Assembly: GCA_031082315.1 (NCBI GenBank)
Contig: JAVHLC010000006.1
Span: 80,560 to 144,559, forward strand
Length of the DNA: 64,000 bases
Direction: 5' to 3'
Source: Thermodesulfobacteriota bacterium
GTDB lineage: Bacteria > Desulfobacterota > QYQD01
This document shows positions 35,151 to 45,205 of this stretch, piece by piece. Position 1 is the first letter of the stretch. Every line of letters starts with the position of its first letter. The position numbers were made by a program, and so were the translations under genes. The notes beneath the pieces were generated by a model that searched no databases, had not been told where the DNA came from, and saw only the letters and a program-made list of their open reading frames with translations.

Positions 35151-36521
35151 ATGGACTTGAAAGACAAAAAGGTCTTGGTAGTAGGGCTGGGCGCAAGCGG
35201 TAAGGAATCTGCTGCGTTTTTGCTGGAGCGCGGCGCTAAGGTCTCCGTATCCGAATCGGCGGCCCTTAAGGATATCCCTGCAGATAAGCTGGCCTGGATT
35301 GAAGAGAACAGGATTCCTTTGGAGGCCGGTGGACATAACATAAAGACCTTCCTTGCGGCCGGGTTGATCGTGGTCAGCCCGGGGGTGCCTCTGGAGATTG
35401 GGCCCCTTCAGGCGGCAAGGCGCGCCGGTATTCCGGTCATCGGGGAGATAGAGCTGGCCGCCCGTTTTATAGATACGCCTGTCATCGCGGTAACCGGCAC
35501 TAACGGCAAGAGCACGACTACGGAATTAATCGGGCACATCCTGGCGCATGCGGGTAAAAAGATATTCGTGGGCGGCAACATCGGCCGTCCCTTGATCGGC
35601 TATGCGGGGCAGAAACAGGACAGGGATTTTGTGGTGGCAGAGATAAGCAGTTTTCAGCTGGATACTACCGAATTCTTTCGACCCTGGCTGGGGCTCCTTT
35701 TGAACATAACCGAGGATCACCTGGATCGTTATCCATCTTTTAATGCCTATGTCCTCTCCAAGTTCAGGATTTTTGCCAACCAGACAGCCGGCGACTTTGC
35801 CATTATTAACGATGATGATCCTGTGGTGACGCAGTACGTAAGTAAAATACCCTCCCGCATACTCACCTTCAGCCATAAGCCGCACGGCAAAGGGGCCTAC
35901 CCGGAGGGGAACAGGCTGACCTGCCGCCTGGATCAGGAAGCGGGGGAGACATATTCATTAGAGAAGATCAAACTGACGGGCGAGCATAACCTGGAAAACA
36001 TCATGGCCGCCGTCCTTGCGGCCCGGGTGTGCGGCTGTACGCCATCCGCCATACAGGAGGCCCTGGAGGTGTTTGAGGGTCTGCATCACCGTACGGAATT
36101 TGTCTGTGAGATTGGCGGCGTAAGCTTTTATGATGATTCCAAGGGGACCAATGTGGGTTCGGTGGTCAAGTCCCTGGCCGGGTTCGACCGGCCGGTCATA
36201 CTGATTGCCGGCGGCCGGGACAAGGGCGGCAGTTATGCGGTATTGGAAGATATGGTGCGCAATAAAGTGAAGGCGCTTATCCTTATCGGCGAGGCCGGAG
36301 AAAAGATACGCCGGGCCCTGGGACATCTGACCCGGACTATGGAGGCCGGGACGCTGCCGGAGGCCGTGCGCCTGGCCTATGCGGAGTCTGCGTCGGGAGA
36401 TGTGGTCCTCCTCTCCCCGGCCTGCGCGAGTTTTGATATGTTTCGTAGTTATGCGGAGAGGGGAGATATTTTTCAGGAAGCAGCCCGGAGCTTGCCAAAA
36501 CAGCAGGCCGCCGCGATATGA
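35151..36521 (+). CDS. murD: UDP-MurNAc-L-Ala:D-Glu ligase
   Basis: A 456-residue Mur ligase with an N-terminal Rossmann-like domain (KVLVVGLGASGKESAAFLLE), P-loop VTGTNGKSTTTELIGHIL, the LNITEDHLDRY segment, HHRTEFVCEIGGVSFYDDSK and LSPACASFDMFRSYAERGD. It adds D-Glu to UDP-MurNAc-L-Ala. In most dcw clusters ftsW follows murD; here murG comes after only 30 bases. Confidence 0.97.
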   Translation: MDLKDKKVLVVGLGASGKESAAFLLERGAKVSVSESAALKDIPADKLAWIEENRIPLEAGGHNIKTFLAAGLIVVSPGVPLEIGPLQAARRAGIPVIGEIELAARFIDTPVIAVTGTNGKSTTTELIGHILAHAGKKIFVGGNIGRPLIGYAGQKQDRDFVVAEISSFQLDTTEFFRPWLGLLLNITEDHLDRYPSFNAYVLSKFRIFANQTAGDFAIINDDDPVVTQYVSKIPSRILTFSHKPHGKGAYPEGNRLTCRLDQEAGETYSLEKIKLTGEHNLENIMAAVLAARVCGCTPSAIQEALEVFEGLHHRTEFVCEIGGVSFYDDSKGTNVGSVVKSLAGFDRPVILIAGGRDKGGSYAVLEDMVRNKVKALILIGEAGEKIRRALGHLTRTMEAGTLPEAVRLAYAESASGDVVLLSPACASFDMFRSYAERGDIFQEAARSLPKQQAAAI

Positions 36522-36527
36522 TAGATC

Positions 36528-36545
36528 CGTTCGAACGTTCGAACG
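36528..36545. repeat. 18-bp perfect palindrome at the murD-murG junction
   Basis: CGTTCGAACGTTCGAACG, a perfect palindrome made of nested TTCGAA units, fills most of the 30-base gap where ftsW would be expected. It may be a scar, a small operator, or chance. Confidence 0.6.
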
Positions 36546-36551
36546 CTTGAC

Positions 36552-37646
36552 ATGTATGAAGCAAAGAGAATACGCATCATTGTAGCCGGGGGTGGAACCG
36601 GCGGGCATCTTTTCCCGGGGATTGCCGTGGCCAGGGAACTGATGAGCAAAGGAGACGTGAGCATCCTGTTTGTAGGCACGGACAGGAAAATAAACGTAGA
36701 GGCCCTGCGCAGGTACGGATTTTCGTTCAAGACGATACGGGCCGAGGGTATCAAGGGGCGTGGCGTGGTTGGTACGGTTCGGGCCCTGGCCATGGTCCCT
36801 CTAGCGATATTACAGACACTGGCTATTTTGAGAGACTTCCGGCCTCATTTAATCCTGGGCGTCGGCGGTTATGTCTCCGGGCCGGTAACCCTTGGAGGTT
36901 GGCTTATGGGAATAAAGACCGCGATACAGGAACAGAACTCCATCCCGGGTCTGACTAACCGTATCTTAGGTCGTATCGCAGACCGGGTATTTATCTCTTA
37001 TCCGGAAAGCGGAGATTATTTCCCCGGCCGAAAGGGCATGCTTACCGGGAACCCGGTACGGAAAGATTTACTGGACTCAGTCGGCAAAAATAAGGGGGTG
37101 AACGGCCGGTTCACCGTCCTTATCCTGGGCGGCAGTCAGGGCGCACACCGCATAAATGAGATTATAACTGCTGCCCTGGCCGGTCTGAATGACCTGAAGG
37201 AACGACTTTACTTTATTCACCAGACCGGCGAGAAAGACGAGGTCTGGGTGAGGGATGCTTATCAGCAGGCCGGGTTTGAGGCCACGGTCTCCGCATTTAT
37301 TAATGACATGGGATGGGCCTATGGCCGGGCAAGCGTTGTGGTATGCAGGGCCGGGGCCGGTACTCTGGCTGAATTGACCGCTATCGGGAGGCCTGCCCTG
37401 TTAATCCCTTATCCTTATGCGGCCAATAACCATCAGGAGGTAAATGCCCGCTGTCTGGAAAGGGCCGGCGCCGCCAAGGTATTTCTACAGGCCGACCTCA
37501 GGCCGGATATTCTGGCCGGGGAGATTAAATCGCTGTATGAAGATCAGAGCGCCCTTAAGAATATGGCCGGCCGGTCGTTGGCGCTGGGCAAGTCAAACGC
37601 CGCTGCGCTTATTGCGGAAGAGTGTCTTAAGATGATAGGTGGCTAG
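36552..37646 (+). CDS. murG: UDP-GlcNAc:lipid I N-acetylglucosaminyltransferase MurG
   Basis: A 364-residue GT-B glycosyltransferase with IIVAGGGTGGHLFPGIAVAR at the start, GVGGYVSGPVTLGGWLMGI, the AIQEQNSIPGLTNR motif, ILGGSQGAHRINE and VVCRAGAGTLAELTAIGRP near the UDP-GlcNAc site. It forms lipid II on the inner membrane face. It lies directly after murD. Confidence 0.97.
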   Translation: MYEAKRIRIIVAGGGTGGHLFPGIAVARELMSKGDVSILFVGTDRKINVEALRRYGFSFKTIRAEGIKGRGVVGTVRALAMVPLAILQTLAILRDFRPHLILGVGGYVSGPVTLGGWLMGIKTAIQEQNSIPGLTNRILGRIADRVFISYPESGDYFPGRKGMLTGNPVRKDLLDSVGKNKGVNGRFTVLILGGSQGAHRINEIITAALAGLNDLKERLYFIHQTGEKDEVWVRDAYQQAGFEATVSAFINDMGWAYGRASVVVCRAGAGTLAELTAIGRPALLIPYPYAANNHQEVNARCLERAGAAKVFLQADLRPDILAGEIKSLYEDQSALKNMAGRSLALGKSNAAALIAEECLKMIGG

Positions 37647-37649
37647 TAA

Positions 37650-39023
37650 ATGTATAAGACCGGTCAACATGTACATTTTGTAGGCATAGGCGGCATCGGC
37701 ATGAGCGGCATAGCCGAGGTTCTAATCAACCTTGGCTATAAGGTCAGCGGCTCCGACCTGGCCGAGACGGACATTACCCGCCGCCTCAGCAGACTGGGTT
37801 GTACCGTACATAAAGGACATGATCCCCAAAATGTGCATGGGGCCGCTGTCCTGGTTACTTCTTCAGCCGTAACCAGGGATAACCCTGAGGTACAGTATGC
37901 CCGGGAGGCTATGATCCCGGTCATCCCGCGGGCGGAGATGCTGGCGGAGTTGATGCGTCTGAAGTACGGCATTGCCGTAGCCGGCGCACACGGCAAGACC
38001 ACCACCACTTCCATGGTAGCCACGGTACTGGCTCAGGGCGGTCTTGATCCCACGGTGGTTATCGGCGGCAAGCTCAACAGCCTGGGAAGCAACGCCAAGC
38101 TGGGACAGGGCAAATTTCTGGTGGCCGAGGCCGATGAGAGCGACGGTTCCTTCATGCATCTTTCCCCAAGCATTGTGGTGGTAACCAATGTCGATGTCGA
38201 ACACCTCGACTACTACGGCAACCTGGAGTGCATTAAGACTACCTTCCTCGAATTTATAAATAAAGTGCCTTTTTATGGGATAGCCATCGTCTGCCTGGAC
38301 GATAACCATATCCCATCTTTGATCCCCTATATTAAAAAACGCTATGCTACCTATGGCCTCAGCGCTCAGGCTGATTTTCAGGCGCGGGATGTCCGCTGGT
38401 CAGGGTTGGGAGGACGCTACATTGCTTATCATCTGGGGCAGGAACTTGGAGAGATCAACCTGAACATCCCCGGCATACATAACGTATATAATTCCCTGGC
38501 GGCGGTGGCCTGCGGTCTGGAACTCGATATACCATTCGCCGACATACAGACCGCCCTGCAACAATTCAGCGGCGTCCAGCGACGTTTTCAGATCAAAGGG
38601 GAAGTGAGCGGCATTATCTTCGTAGATGATTACGGTCATCATCCCACGGAAATCAAGGCCACCCTTACCGCGATGCGACAATGCTGGGAAGAGAAGCGGC
38701 TCATCGTCATTTTCCAGCCTCACCGTTACACGCGGACGCAGGCCCTTTTCGAGGATTTTGTGAAGGCCTTTTACCAGACAGACATGCTCATACTGACCGA
38801 GATTTATGCGGCCGGCGAGAAGCCGATCCCGGGTGTGGAGGCAAAAGATCTGTGTGAGAGTATCCGCCGGCAGGGGCATAAGGACGTGCAATTTATACCG
38901 GACAGAGCGGCTATAGCCTCTCATCTCGAGGCGATAGTCCGTCCCGGGGATGTGGTCTTGACCCTGGGAGCCGGCAATATCTGGCAGGTAGGAGAAGAGC
39001 TGCTGACGCGGCTTGGAAAATGA
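37650..39023 (+). CDS. murC: UDP-MurNAc:L-alanine ligase
   Basis: A 457-residue Mur ligase: [21 protein letters not shown]-loop [45 protein letters not shown], and [17 protein letters not shown] with FQPHRYTRT. First amino-acid ligase of stem-peptide synthesis. Three bases after murG stop; overlaps murB by 4 bases. Confidence 0.98.
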   Translation: MYKTGQHVHFVGIGGIGMSGIAEVLINLGYKVSGSDLAETDITRRLSRLGCTVHKGHDPQNVHGAAVLVTSSAVTRDNPEVQYAREAMIPVIPRAEMLAELMRLKYGIAVAGAHGKTTTTSMVATVLAQGGLDPTVVIGGKLNSLGSNAKLGQGKFLVAEADESDGSFMHLSPSIVVVTNVDVEHLDYYGNLECIKTTFLEFINKVPFYGIAIVCLDDNHIPSLIPYIKKRYATYGLSAQADFQARDVRWSGLGGRYIAYHLGQELGEINLNIPGIHNVYNSLAAVACGLELDIPFADIQTALQQFSGVQRRFQIKGEVSGIIFVDDYGHHPTEIKATLTAMRQCWEEKRLIVIFQPHRYTRTQALFEDFVKAFYQTDMLILTEIYAAGEKPIPGVEAKDLCESIRRQGHKDVQFIPDRAAIASHLEAIVRPGDVVLTLGAGNIWQVGEELLTRLGK

Positions 39024-39940
39024 ACAAAAGGGTAAAAAAGCAATTAGAGAAGTTATGTGACGGCGCGGTATTGTTTGATGAGCCGTTGGCGCGCTGGACG
39101 TCCCTTAAAGTGGGCGGCCCGGCCGGCGCCGTGGTCATGCCCCGCAGTCTCAACGCCCTGGGGCAAATCCTGACCTTTGCGCGCCAGGAAAGCGTACCTT
39201 GTTTTGTTATCGGCCGGGGGACAAACCTGGTAGTTAAAGACCGTGGATTTAACGGTGTAGTTATTTCCCTGAAGATGGGATTCAAAAAGATGACGGTCAC
39301 GGACTTAAAAGACAGGCCCACCGTTTTGGTTACCGTGGAGGGAGGGGTTTATCTCCCGCAACTGGTTCGGTTTACGGCCAAGGCCGGATTTTCCGGCCTG
39401 GAGTTTGCTGCCGGTATCCCCGGCTCAACAGGTGGAGCCATATCCATGAACGCAGGCTCCTGGGGCGGTGAGATAAAAGACTGTTTGCAAGAGATCAGCG
39501 TCCTGGATGAGGAAGGAAAGGTCGGGCGATGGGAGAGGAGCCGGCTCTCCTTTGGCTATCGCACTCTTTTAGCCCCTAAGGGGGGCGCCATCCTTTCCGG
39601 CACCTTTTGCCTGGAGAGGAGCAATCCCGGGCAGGTTCAGGATATAGTTACCTCCAACTTGGCGCGTAAACGCGCCACCCAGCCCCTTCGTCAGCCCAGC
39701 GCCGGCTCTATTTTTAAAAACCCGGCCGGCCTGGCCGCCGGTAAATTGATTGAGATGGCCGGATTAAAGGGTATGCGTTGTGGAGGGGCCTTGGTATCAC
39801 GGAAGCACGCCAATTTCATAGTCAATACCGGCGGGGCCACGGCCTCGGACATCCTCGGCCTGCTGGGCCTGGTTCGCGATCAGGTCCAGGCCCGCTTTGG
39901 AGTAAAATTGGAGCCAGAGGTAGAGATCATTGGTGCGTAG
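39020..39940 (+). CDS. murB: UDP-N-acetylenolpyruvoylglucosamine reductase
   Basis: A 306-residue type II-like MurB with FAD-binding segments [40 protein letters not shown] and LSFGYRTLL, and the catalytic [11 protein letters not shown], followed by [20 protein letters not shown]. It reduces enolpyruvyl-UDP-GlcNAc to UDP-MurNAc. Overlaps murC by ATGA. Confidence 0.97.
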   Translation: MNKRVKKQLEKLCDGAVLFDEPLARWTSLKVGGPAGAVVMPRSLNALGQILTFARQESVPCFVIGRGTNLVVKDRGFNGVVISLKMGFKKMTVTDLKDRPTVLVTVEGGVYLPQLVRFTAKAGFSGLEFAAGIPGSTGGAISMNAGSWGGEIKDCLQEISVLDEEGKVGRWERSRLSFGYRTLLAPKGGAILSGTFCLERSNPGQVQDIVTSNLARKRATQPLRQPSAGSIFKNPAGLAAGKLIEMAGLKGMRCGGALVSRKHANFIVNTGGATASDILGLLGLVRDQVQARFGVKLEPEVEIIGA

Positions 39941-40739
39941 CTATAAAAGGATGCCTCAAAGGGCGGACAGCCGCCGTAAAAGGCGCATAATCTTATTGCT
40001 TGGGTTGGCGCTGCTGCTGTCTTTGTCCGCGGGCGGCATCTTTTTGACAAGGACTTGCTGCCGCTGGGTGTATCAATCCAGCCTCTTTCGTATTAATTCA
40101 GTGCACATTACCGGGTGCCAGCGCATTTCCAAGGAAGAGATACGTAATCTGGCCAATGTGGATATACACAGCAATATACTGGCTATTGATGCGGACAAAA
40201 TCGGCCGGACACTGGAGACGCACCCTTGGGTCAAACAGGCCATCGTGCGCAAGGAACTGCCCGACCGCCTTTATATCCGCATCGTGGAAAAACAGCCGGT
40301 AGCGCTGCTGCAGGATAACGGGCTTTATTACGTTGATAAAGAGGGCGTAATAATCGCACGGACAAATCTGGCTGAGAATATGGATTATCCGATTATAACC
40401 GGCTTAAAGAAGGGAGAGCTGCTCTCTGATTCGGAAAAGGTCGGGCATCTGCGGGAGCTTTTGCCGCTTCTCTATGCCCAAAAGAACGTTGAAGATGTGC
40501 TGCCGGCCAGAAATATCTCCGAAATCCACATAGACCCCAGGATGGGCCTGGTTCTACATACAGTAGACGGTCGCTTTCCCATAAGAATGGGGATGGGAGA
40601 TATGGCAAAAAAATTCAGGCGACTGGAAATGGTCCTTTACGACCTTTATTTGAAAGAGGCCTATAATTCGGTCAGCTATGTGGATTGCGAGTATTATAAT
40701 GGAAAAATTATGATCCGAAAGACCATCAACCTATCCTAG
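39933..40739 (+). CDS. ftsQ: Cell division protein FtsQ
   Basis: A bitopic membrane protein with a basic N-terminus (RMPQRADSRRKRRI), one transmembrane helix (ILLLGLALLLSLSAGGIFL), a POTRA domain (FRINSVHITGCQRISKEEIR...LETHPWVKQAIVRKELPDRL) and an FtsQ-type beta domain (VEKQPVALLQDNGLYYVDKE). It links FtsZ-ring components to septal synthesis. GTG at 39,933 or ATG at 39,951 may be the start; both overlap or abut murB. Confidence 0.93.
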   Translation: MRSYKRMPQRADSRRKRRIILLLGLALLLSLSAGGIFLTRTCCRWVYQSSLFRINSVHITGCQRISKEEIRNLANVDIHSNILAIDADKIGRTLETHPWVKQAIVRKELPDRLYIRIVEKQPVALLQDNGLYYVDKEGVIIARTNLAENMDYPIITGLKKGELLSDSEKVGHLRELLPLLYAQKNVEDVLPARNISEIHIDPRMGLVLHTVDGRFPIRMGMGDMAKKFRRLEMVLYDLYLKEAYNSVSYVDCEYYNGKIMIRKTINLS

Positions 40740-40751
40740 GGGAATTTAATT

Positions 40752-41984
40752 ATGGATAAAGATCAAGGGGATATCATTGTCGGCTTGGATATCGGCACGA
40801 CCAAGATCTGTGCGGTAGTAGGAGAAGTAAATGAAAATACGATAAAGATCGTGGGAGTCGGCTCCCATCCGTCTATCGGCCTGCGCAAGGGTGTGGTGGT
40901 TAACATTGAAAGCACCGTCAACTCTATCCAGAAGGCCATAGAAGAAGCAGAATTAATGGCGGGCTGTGAGATAAAGTCCGTCTATGCCGGTATCGCCGGC
41001 AGCCACATCAAAGGGTTTAACAGCCACGGCGTGATTGCCATCAAAGGGCGTGAGGTTGGGCAGAATGATATAGACCGGGTGATCGACGCGGCCCGGGCCG
41101 TAGCTATACCAATGGACCGTGAGGTCATCCACATCCTGCCGCAGGAATATATCGTAGATGATCAGGACGGCATACTTGACCCCTTAGGCATGACCGGTGT
41201 CCGCCTGGAGGCCAAGGTGCACATTATAACCGGGGCCGTTACCTCGGCGCACAACATAATAAAGTGTTGCAACCGGGCCGGACTGGATGTCTGCGATATA
41301 GTGCTGGAGTCTCTGGCCTCGGCGGAAGCAGTCTTGAGCAATGAAGAAAAAGACCTGGGGGTGGCGCTGATCGATTTTGGCGGCGGCACCACCGATTTAG
41401 CTGTTTTTACCGGCGGCAGTATAAGGCACACCTCGGTACTGGGTCTGGGCGGCAACAACCTGACCAATGATATTGCTGTGGGCCTGCGCACACCCATGGC
41501 CGAGGCGGAAAAAATCAAGGTCAGGCACGGTTGTTGTCTGAATACCATGATCCAGAAAGATCAGACTATCGAAGTCCCCAGCGTAGGCGGCAGGAAACCG
41601 CGCATCGTCTCGCGGTATATATTGAGTGAGATACTGGAGCCGCGGGTGGAAGAAGTTTTTAGCCTGATTGATCAGGAGATAATTCGTTCCGGTTTTAAGG
41701 AGCTTGTTGCCGCGGGTCTGATAGTTACCGGCGGCTCAGCCTTGCTGGAAGGCATACCGGAGATGGCCGAACAGATCTTCAACTTACCGACACGCGTCGG
41801 TTATCCCAAGGGCGTTACCGGGCTGGTGGATGTAATAAACAGTCCCATGTATGCAACGGCTGTGGGTCTTCTCATATACGGACTCAATAATGAACCGGAA
41901 AGAAAATTCCGCATCCGGGACGAGCATATCTTTAACCGGGTCACAAACCGGATGAAAAGATGGTTCAAAGATAAGATATTATAG
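40752..41984 (+). CDS. ftsA: Cell division protein FtsA
   Basis: A 410-residue actin-fold ATPase that tethers FtsZ to the membrane. Motifs: IIVGLDIGTTKICAVVGE, VALIDFGGGTTDLAVFTGG, and LIVTGGSALLEGIPEMAEQI. The C-terminal RVTNRMKRWFKDKIL is an amphipathic membrane-targeting helix. GGGGAATT precedes the ATG; ftsZ follows after 27 bases. Confidence 0.98.
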   Translation: MDKDQGDIIVGLDIGTTKICAVVGEVNENTIKIVGVGSHPSIGLRKGVVVNIESTVNSIQKAIEEAELMAGCEIKSVYAGIAGSHIKGFNSHGVIAIKGREVGQNDIDRVIDAARAVAIPMDREVIHILPQEYIVDDQDGILDPLGMTGVRLEAKVHIITGAVTSAHNIIKCCNRAGLDVCDIVLESLASAEAVLSNEEKDLGVALIDFGGGTTDLAVFTGGSIRHTSVLGLGGNNLTNDIAVGLRTPMAEAEKIKVRHGCCLNTMIQKDQTIEVPSVGGRKPRIVSRYILSEILEPRVEEVFSLIDQEIIRSGFKELVAAGLIVTGGSALLEGIPEMAEQIFNLPTRVGYPKGVTGLVDVINSPMYATAVGLLIYGLNNEPERKFRIRDEHIFNRVTNRMKRWFKDKIL

Positions 41985-42011
41985 TATTCATATATAAGGG
42001 GGTAGGGAGTT

Positions 42012-43232
42012 ATGCTCTTTACGTTTGCAGAAGATGATTATGCGGCGAAAATCAAGGTCTTCGGCATTGGCGGCGGCGGCACAAACGCGGTCAGAAATAT
42101 GATCAGGTCCGACTTAAAGGGCGTTTGTTTTGTGGCCGCCAACACAGACGCCCAGGCCCTGGAGGTGGCCAGCGCAGACATTAAGATCCAGCTTGGCACA
42201 GAAGTAACCCGGGGGCTGGGGGCCGGGGCCGATCCGGACAAGGGCCGCCAGGCCGCCCTGGAGAGTATAGACAAGATACGCGAAGCCCTGGCCGGCAGTG
42301 ACATGGTCTTTGTTACCGCCGGTATGGGCGGCGGGACCGGCACCGGCGGCGCGCCGATTGTGGCCCAGATCGGTAAGGAGCTGGGCGCCCTCACCGTAGC
42401 TGTAGTTACCAAGCCATTTCATTTTGAGGGAAAAAAACGCATGCGGCAGGCCGAAGACGGCATTCGCGAATTAAAAAAACATGTGGATACCCTCATCACT
42501 ATCCCTAATGACCGCCTCCTGAGCCTTGCAGAAAAGAATGCTACTTTCCTCGACATGCTGAAAAAGGCCGACGATGTGCTTCTTTATGCCGTAAGGGGAA
42601 TCTCAGATGTAATTACCGTGCCCGGTCTCATCAATGTGGATTTTGCCGATGTCAGAACCATTATGTCGGAAATGGGCCTGGCCCTCATGGGCACCGGCAT
42701 TGCCTCCGGCGAAAACCGGGCCATTGAGGCCGCGCAGAAGGCTATTTCCAGCCCCCTCCTGGAAGATATATCCATAAGCGGAGCGCGTGGAGTCTTGATC
42801 AACATCTCCTGTAACCAGAGTCTGACCATGGATGAGGTATATGCCGCCTCTTCCCTTATCCAGAAAGAGGCGCATGAAGATGCCAATATCATCTTCGGTT
42901 CGGTTCTGGATGATGCCCTTGGGGATGAACTCCGCGTCACGGTCATCGCCACCGGCATCCATACAGAGGAAGAAAGCGAGAAGGAGGCATCCCCGCCTCA
43001 GACCGTTCTGCCGCGGCTTCAGCCCAGAAAACAGGATGCTCCGGCCCGGCCTTGGCTCGGGAGCAGAGGACCGTCTTCGTCTCCGGAAGGCCAGACCGTG
43101 GAGCGTTTTCAGCCCAGGGCCATACTGCCCGGAAATACTAACTTACAGCGAAAACGTAGTTTCTCCGATGCCGCGGCCATGGATGAAGAAGAACTGGATG
43201 TGCCGACATTTTTGCGCCGGCAGGCAGACTGA
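42012..43232 (+). CDS. ftsZ: Cell division GTPase FtsZ
   Basis: A 406-residue tubulin homologue forming the division ring. It has [17 protein letters not shown], the GTP-binding [16 protein letters not shown], the T7-loop region [15 protein letters not shown], a variable linker (about residues 320-390) and the conserved C-terminal peptide [11 protein letters not shown] that binds FtsA. Complete and canonical, so ring assembly is kept although the septal synthase pair is not. Confidence 0.98.
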   Translation: MLFTFAEDDYAAKIKVFGIGGGGTNAVRNMIRSDLKGVCFVAANTDAQALEVASADIKIQLGTEVTRGLGAGADPDKGRQAALESIDKIREALAGSDMVFVTAGMGGGTGTGGAPIVAQIGKELGALTVAVVTKPFHFEGKKRMRQAEDGIRELKKHVDTLITIPNDRLLSLAEKNATFLDMLKKADDVLLYAVRGISDVITVPGLINVDFADVRTIMSEMGLALMGTGIASGENRAIEAAQKAISSPLLEDISISGARGVLINISCNQSLTMDEVYAASSLIQKEAHEDANIIFGSVLDDALGDELRVTVIATGIHTEEESEKEASPPQTVLPRLQPRKQDAPARPWLGSRGPSSSPEGQTVERFQPRAILPGNTNLQRKRSFSDAAAMDEEELDVPTFLRRQAD

Positions 43233-43379
43233 TTTTGACGATTGCCACAGAGAACACGGCGCGCCATAGTCGCAACCAAAGAAGTTCACGGTTCCGGGTT
43301 CCACGTTCACGGTTTTTTAACCCTGAACTTTGAACCCTGAACTTTGAACTGTGAACCTTGAACCTCTTGAAGGAGATTA
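43233..43379. repeat. Short GAACTTTGAAC-type tandem repeats between ftsZ and the radical SAM gene
   Basis: Imperfect repeats of TGAACTTTGAACC and its relatives fill about 43,280-43,365, with a small inverted repeat around AAAGAAGTTCACGG. Similar TTTGAACTTTG runs occur near 3,190 and 57,390. No gene is seen. Confidence 0.5.
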
Positions 43380-45083
43380 TTGTACAAAAAGCAGGTTTTA
43401 AGCAAGGAACTTCTCGCCGCCGAAAAGGGAGTAATCAGGAAGAAATGGCACGGTAAATTACCCGTAGCCCTCATTTATCCCAACCATTACCATGTGGGCA
43501 TGTCCAGCCTGGGCTATCAGGTTGTTTATGCCCTTTTTAATCGGAATCCGTACGTGGTTTGTGAACGCATCTTCCTGCCGGAGGAGGGCGAGTCTCCTGT
43601 TTCCATAGAGTCCCACCGGCCCCTGGCCGATTTTAAGGTCCTGGCATTTTCCATCTCTTTTGAGAACGATTATCTAAATGTCCTCAAGATCCTCCAGGCC
43701 GCGGGTATCCCCATACGGACAGAAGATCGCAGCGATAAACATCCCCTGGTCATGGCCGGGGGGGTAGCAACCTTCCTCAATCCGGAGCCGTTGGCCGGAT
43801 ATATAGACTGCTTTTTACTGGGCGAGGGGGAAGAGACCATCCAGCCTTTTCTCGATCTGTTGATAGAAAAGCAGTTTTTCGGACAGGATCGCCGGAAGGC
43901 CCTCCGGGAACTGGCCTCCCGCTTTGACGGCCTCTATGTCCCGCAATTTTATCAGCCGGGCTACGATAAAAAGGGACGGTTAAAATCCTTTGCGCCGGCT
44001 GAAGGACTGCCGCAGACAGTAAAAAGGATGAGTGTCCCTACAGGGAAGGCCGCCGAAAGACACACTATTGTCCTTACCCCCAACACCGAATTTGGAGACA
44101 AATTTCTCATTGAGATAGGGAGCGGATGTTCGAGAGGATGTCGTTTCTGCGCGGCGGGGTTTATCTATCGTCCGCCCCGGCCCTGGCCGGAAGAAGTCAT
44201 AAATAGGGTAACTGCCGGGGCCGGGGATATTGAGAAGGTGGGTCTGGTAGGGGTAGAGATTGCCGATGCTGAGGCCATAGAGCGTATCTGCAAGCATCTC
44301 ATCGCGCACGGTAAGGAGGTTTCGTTTTCGTCTCTGCGGGCGGACTGCCTGACCCCGGAACTCCTGGCCACCCTGAAGACCGCCGGATTGAAGACAGTCA
44401 CCATAGCGCCGGATGCCGGATCAGAACGCCTGCGGCGGGTAATTAATAAGGGACTGGATGAAAAAACCATAGTGGAGGCAACCGAGAGATTGGCTCAGTG
44501 GGATATCCTCAATCTCAAGCTCTATTTTATGATCGGCCTGCCTACGGAAGAAAGAGAAGATGTGGAGGCCATCGTCCACCTGACGAAAAAGATAAAACAT
44601 CATATCCTTAAAATATGTCGGGATAAAAGGCGCATGGGTACCATAACGCTCAGTGTTAACTGCTTCGTACCCAAACCCTGGACGCCCTTCCAGTGGGTGG
44701 CCATGGATGATCTGGAGTCGCTGCAGGACAAAGCCAAGATTATTAAGAATGGATTACGCCATGAGGGTAACGTCCGAACCACCTTCGACGTGCCGAAGTG
44801 GGCTTACGTACAGGCCCTCCTGGCCAGAGGAGATCGCCGGGTCGGGTCTTTCCTGGAAGCGGCGCTAAAGACAGGTAGTTGGAAGAAGGCCTATAAAGAG
44901 GTGGACTTAAACCCTGATTTCTTTGTCTCCCGCGAGCGGGATCGGGATGAACTCTTCCCCTGGGATTTCATCGGCCACGGCATAAATAAAGACTACCTGT
45001 GGGAAGAATACCAGAAGGCCCTCAAGGCGGAAAAGACCATCCCCTGTCAGGTGGGGAAGTGTAAGCGGTGCGGGGTCTGCTAA
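43380..45083 (+). CDS. B12-binding-type radical SAM protein (TIGR03960-like)
   Basis: A 567-residue protein. An N-terminal cobalamin-binding-like domain (ALIYPNHYHVGMSSLGYQ, then FSISFENDYLNVLKIL) is followed by the radical SAM cluster motif GSGCSRGCRFCAAGF (near residue 243) and the TIM-barrel segments VGVEIADAEAIERICKHL and APDAGSERLRRVINKG. The C-terminus has CQVGKCKRCGVC, possibly a second metal site. The family is widespread and uncharacterised; members are often next to a DUF2344 protein linked to tRNA or rRNA modification, but that partner is absent here. Start is TTG, 6 bases after AAGGAG. Its last 90 bases are copied at 45,863-45,953. Confidence 0.9.
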   Translation: MYKKQVLSKELLAAEKGVIRKKWHGKLPVALIYPNHYHVGMSSLGYQVVYALFNRNPYVVCERIFLPEEGESPVSIESHRPLADFKVLAFSISFENDYLNVLKILQAAGIPIRTEDRSDKHPLVMAGGVATFLNPEPLAGYIDCFLLGEGEETIQPFLDLLIEKQFFGQDRRKALRELASRFDGLYVPQFYQPGYDKKGRLKSFAPAEGLPQTVKRMSVPTGKAAERHTIVLTPNTEFGDKFLIEIGSGCSRGCRFCAAGFIYRPPRPWPEEVINRVTAGAGDIEKVGLVGVEIADAEAIERICKHLIAHGKEVSFSSLRADCLTPELLATLKTAGLKTVTIAPDAGSERLRRVINKGLDEKTIVEATERLAQWDILNLKLYFMIGLPTEEREDVEAIVHLTKKIKHHILKICRDKRRMGTITLSVNCFVPKPWTPFQWVAMDDLESLQDKAKIIKNGLRHEGNVRTTFDVPKWAYVQALLARGDRRVGSFLEAALKTGSWKKAYKEVDLNPDFFVSRERDRDELFPWDFIGHGINKDYLWEEYQKALKAEKTIPCQVGKCKRCGVC

Positions 45084-45127
45084 TACACAAAAAGGCAAAG
45101 TGCATTAACCGTGAGGTTAAGACGTTA
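44993..45127 (+). repeat. Direct repeat 1 (3' end of the radical SAM gene)
   Basis: About 132 bases beginning CTACCTGTGGGAAGAATACC and running past the stop codon to GAGGTTAAGACGTTA recur at 45,863-45,993 with roughly 90% identity. The two copies flank the TA pair. Confidence 0.85.
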
Positions 45128-45136
45128 AAGATTTTC

Positions 45137-45183
45137 TTGACATGGTTATTTATGTGGATTACCATAGCTATGGTAATCCACAT
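45137..45183 (+). promoter_or_regulatory. Promoter with a 32-bp perfect palindromic operator
   Basis: TTGACA (45,137-45,142) and TACCAT (45,160-45,165) with a 17-base spacer. A perfect palindrome of 32 bases (45,152-45,183), centred on TAGCTA and containing GTGGATTACCA on each side, covers the -10 and start site. It is a likely operator for the RHH antitoxin that follows. Confidence 0.7.
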
Positions 45184-45205
45184 ACAGGGAGGGCCGATAG
45201 TTACT

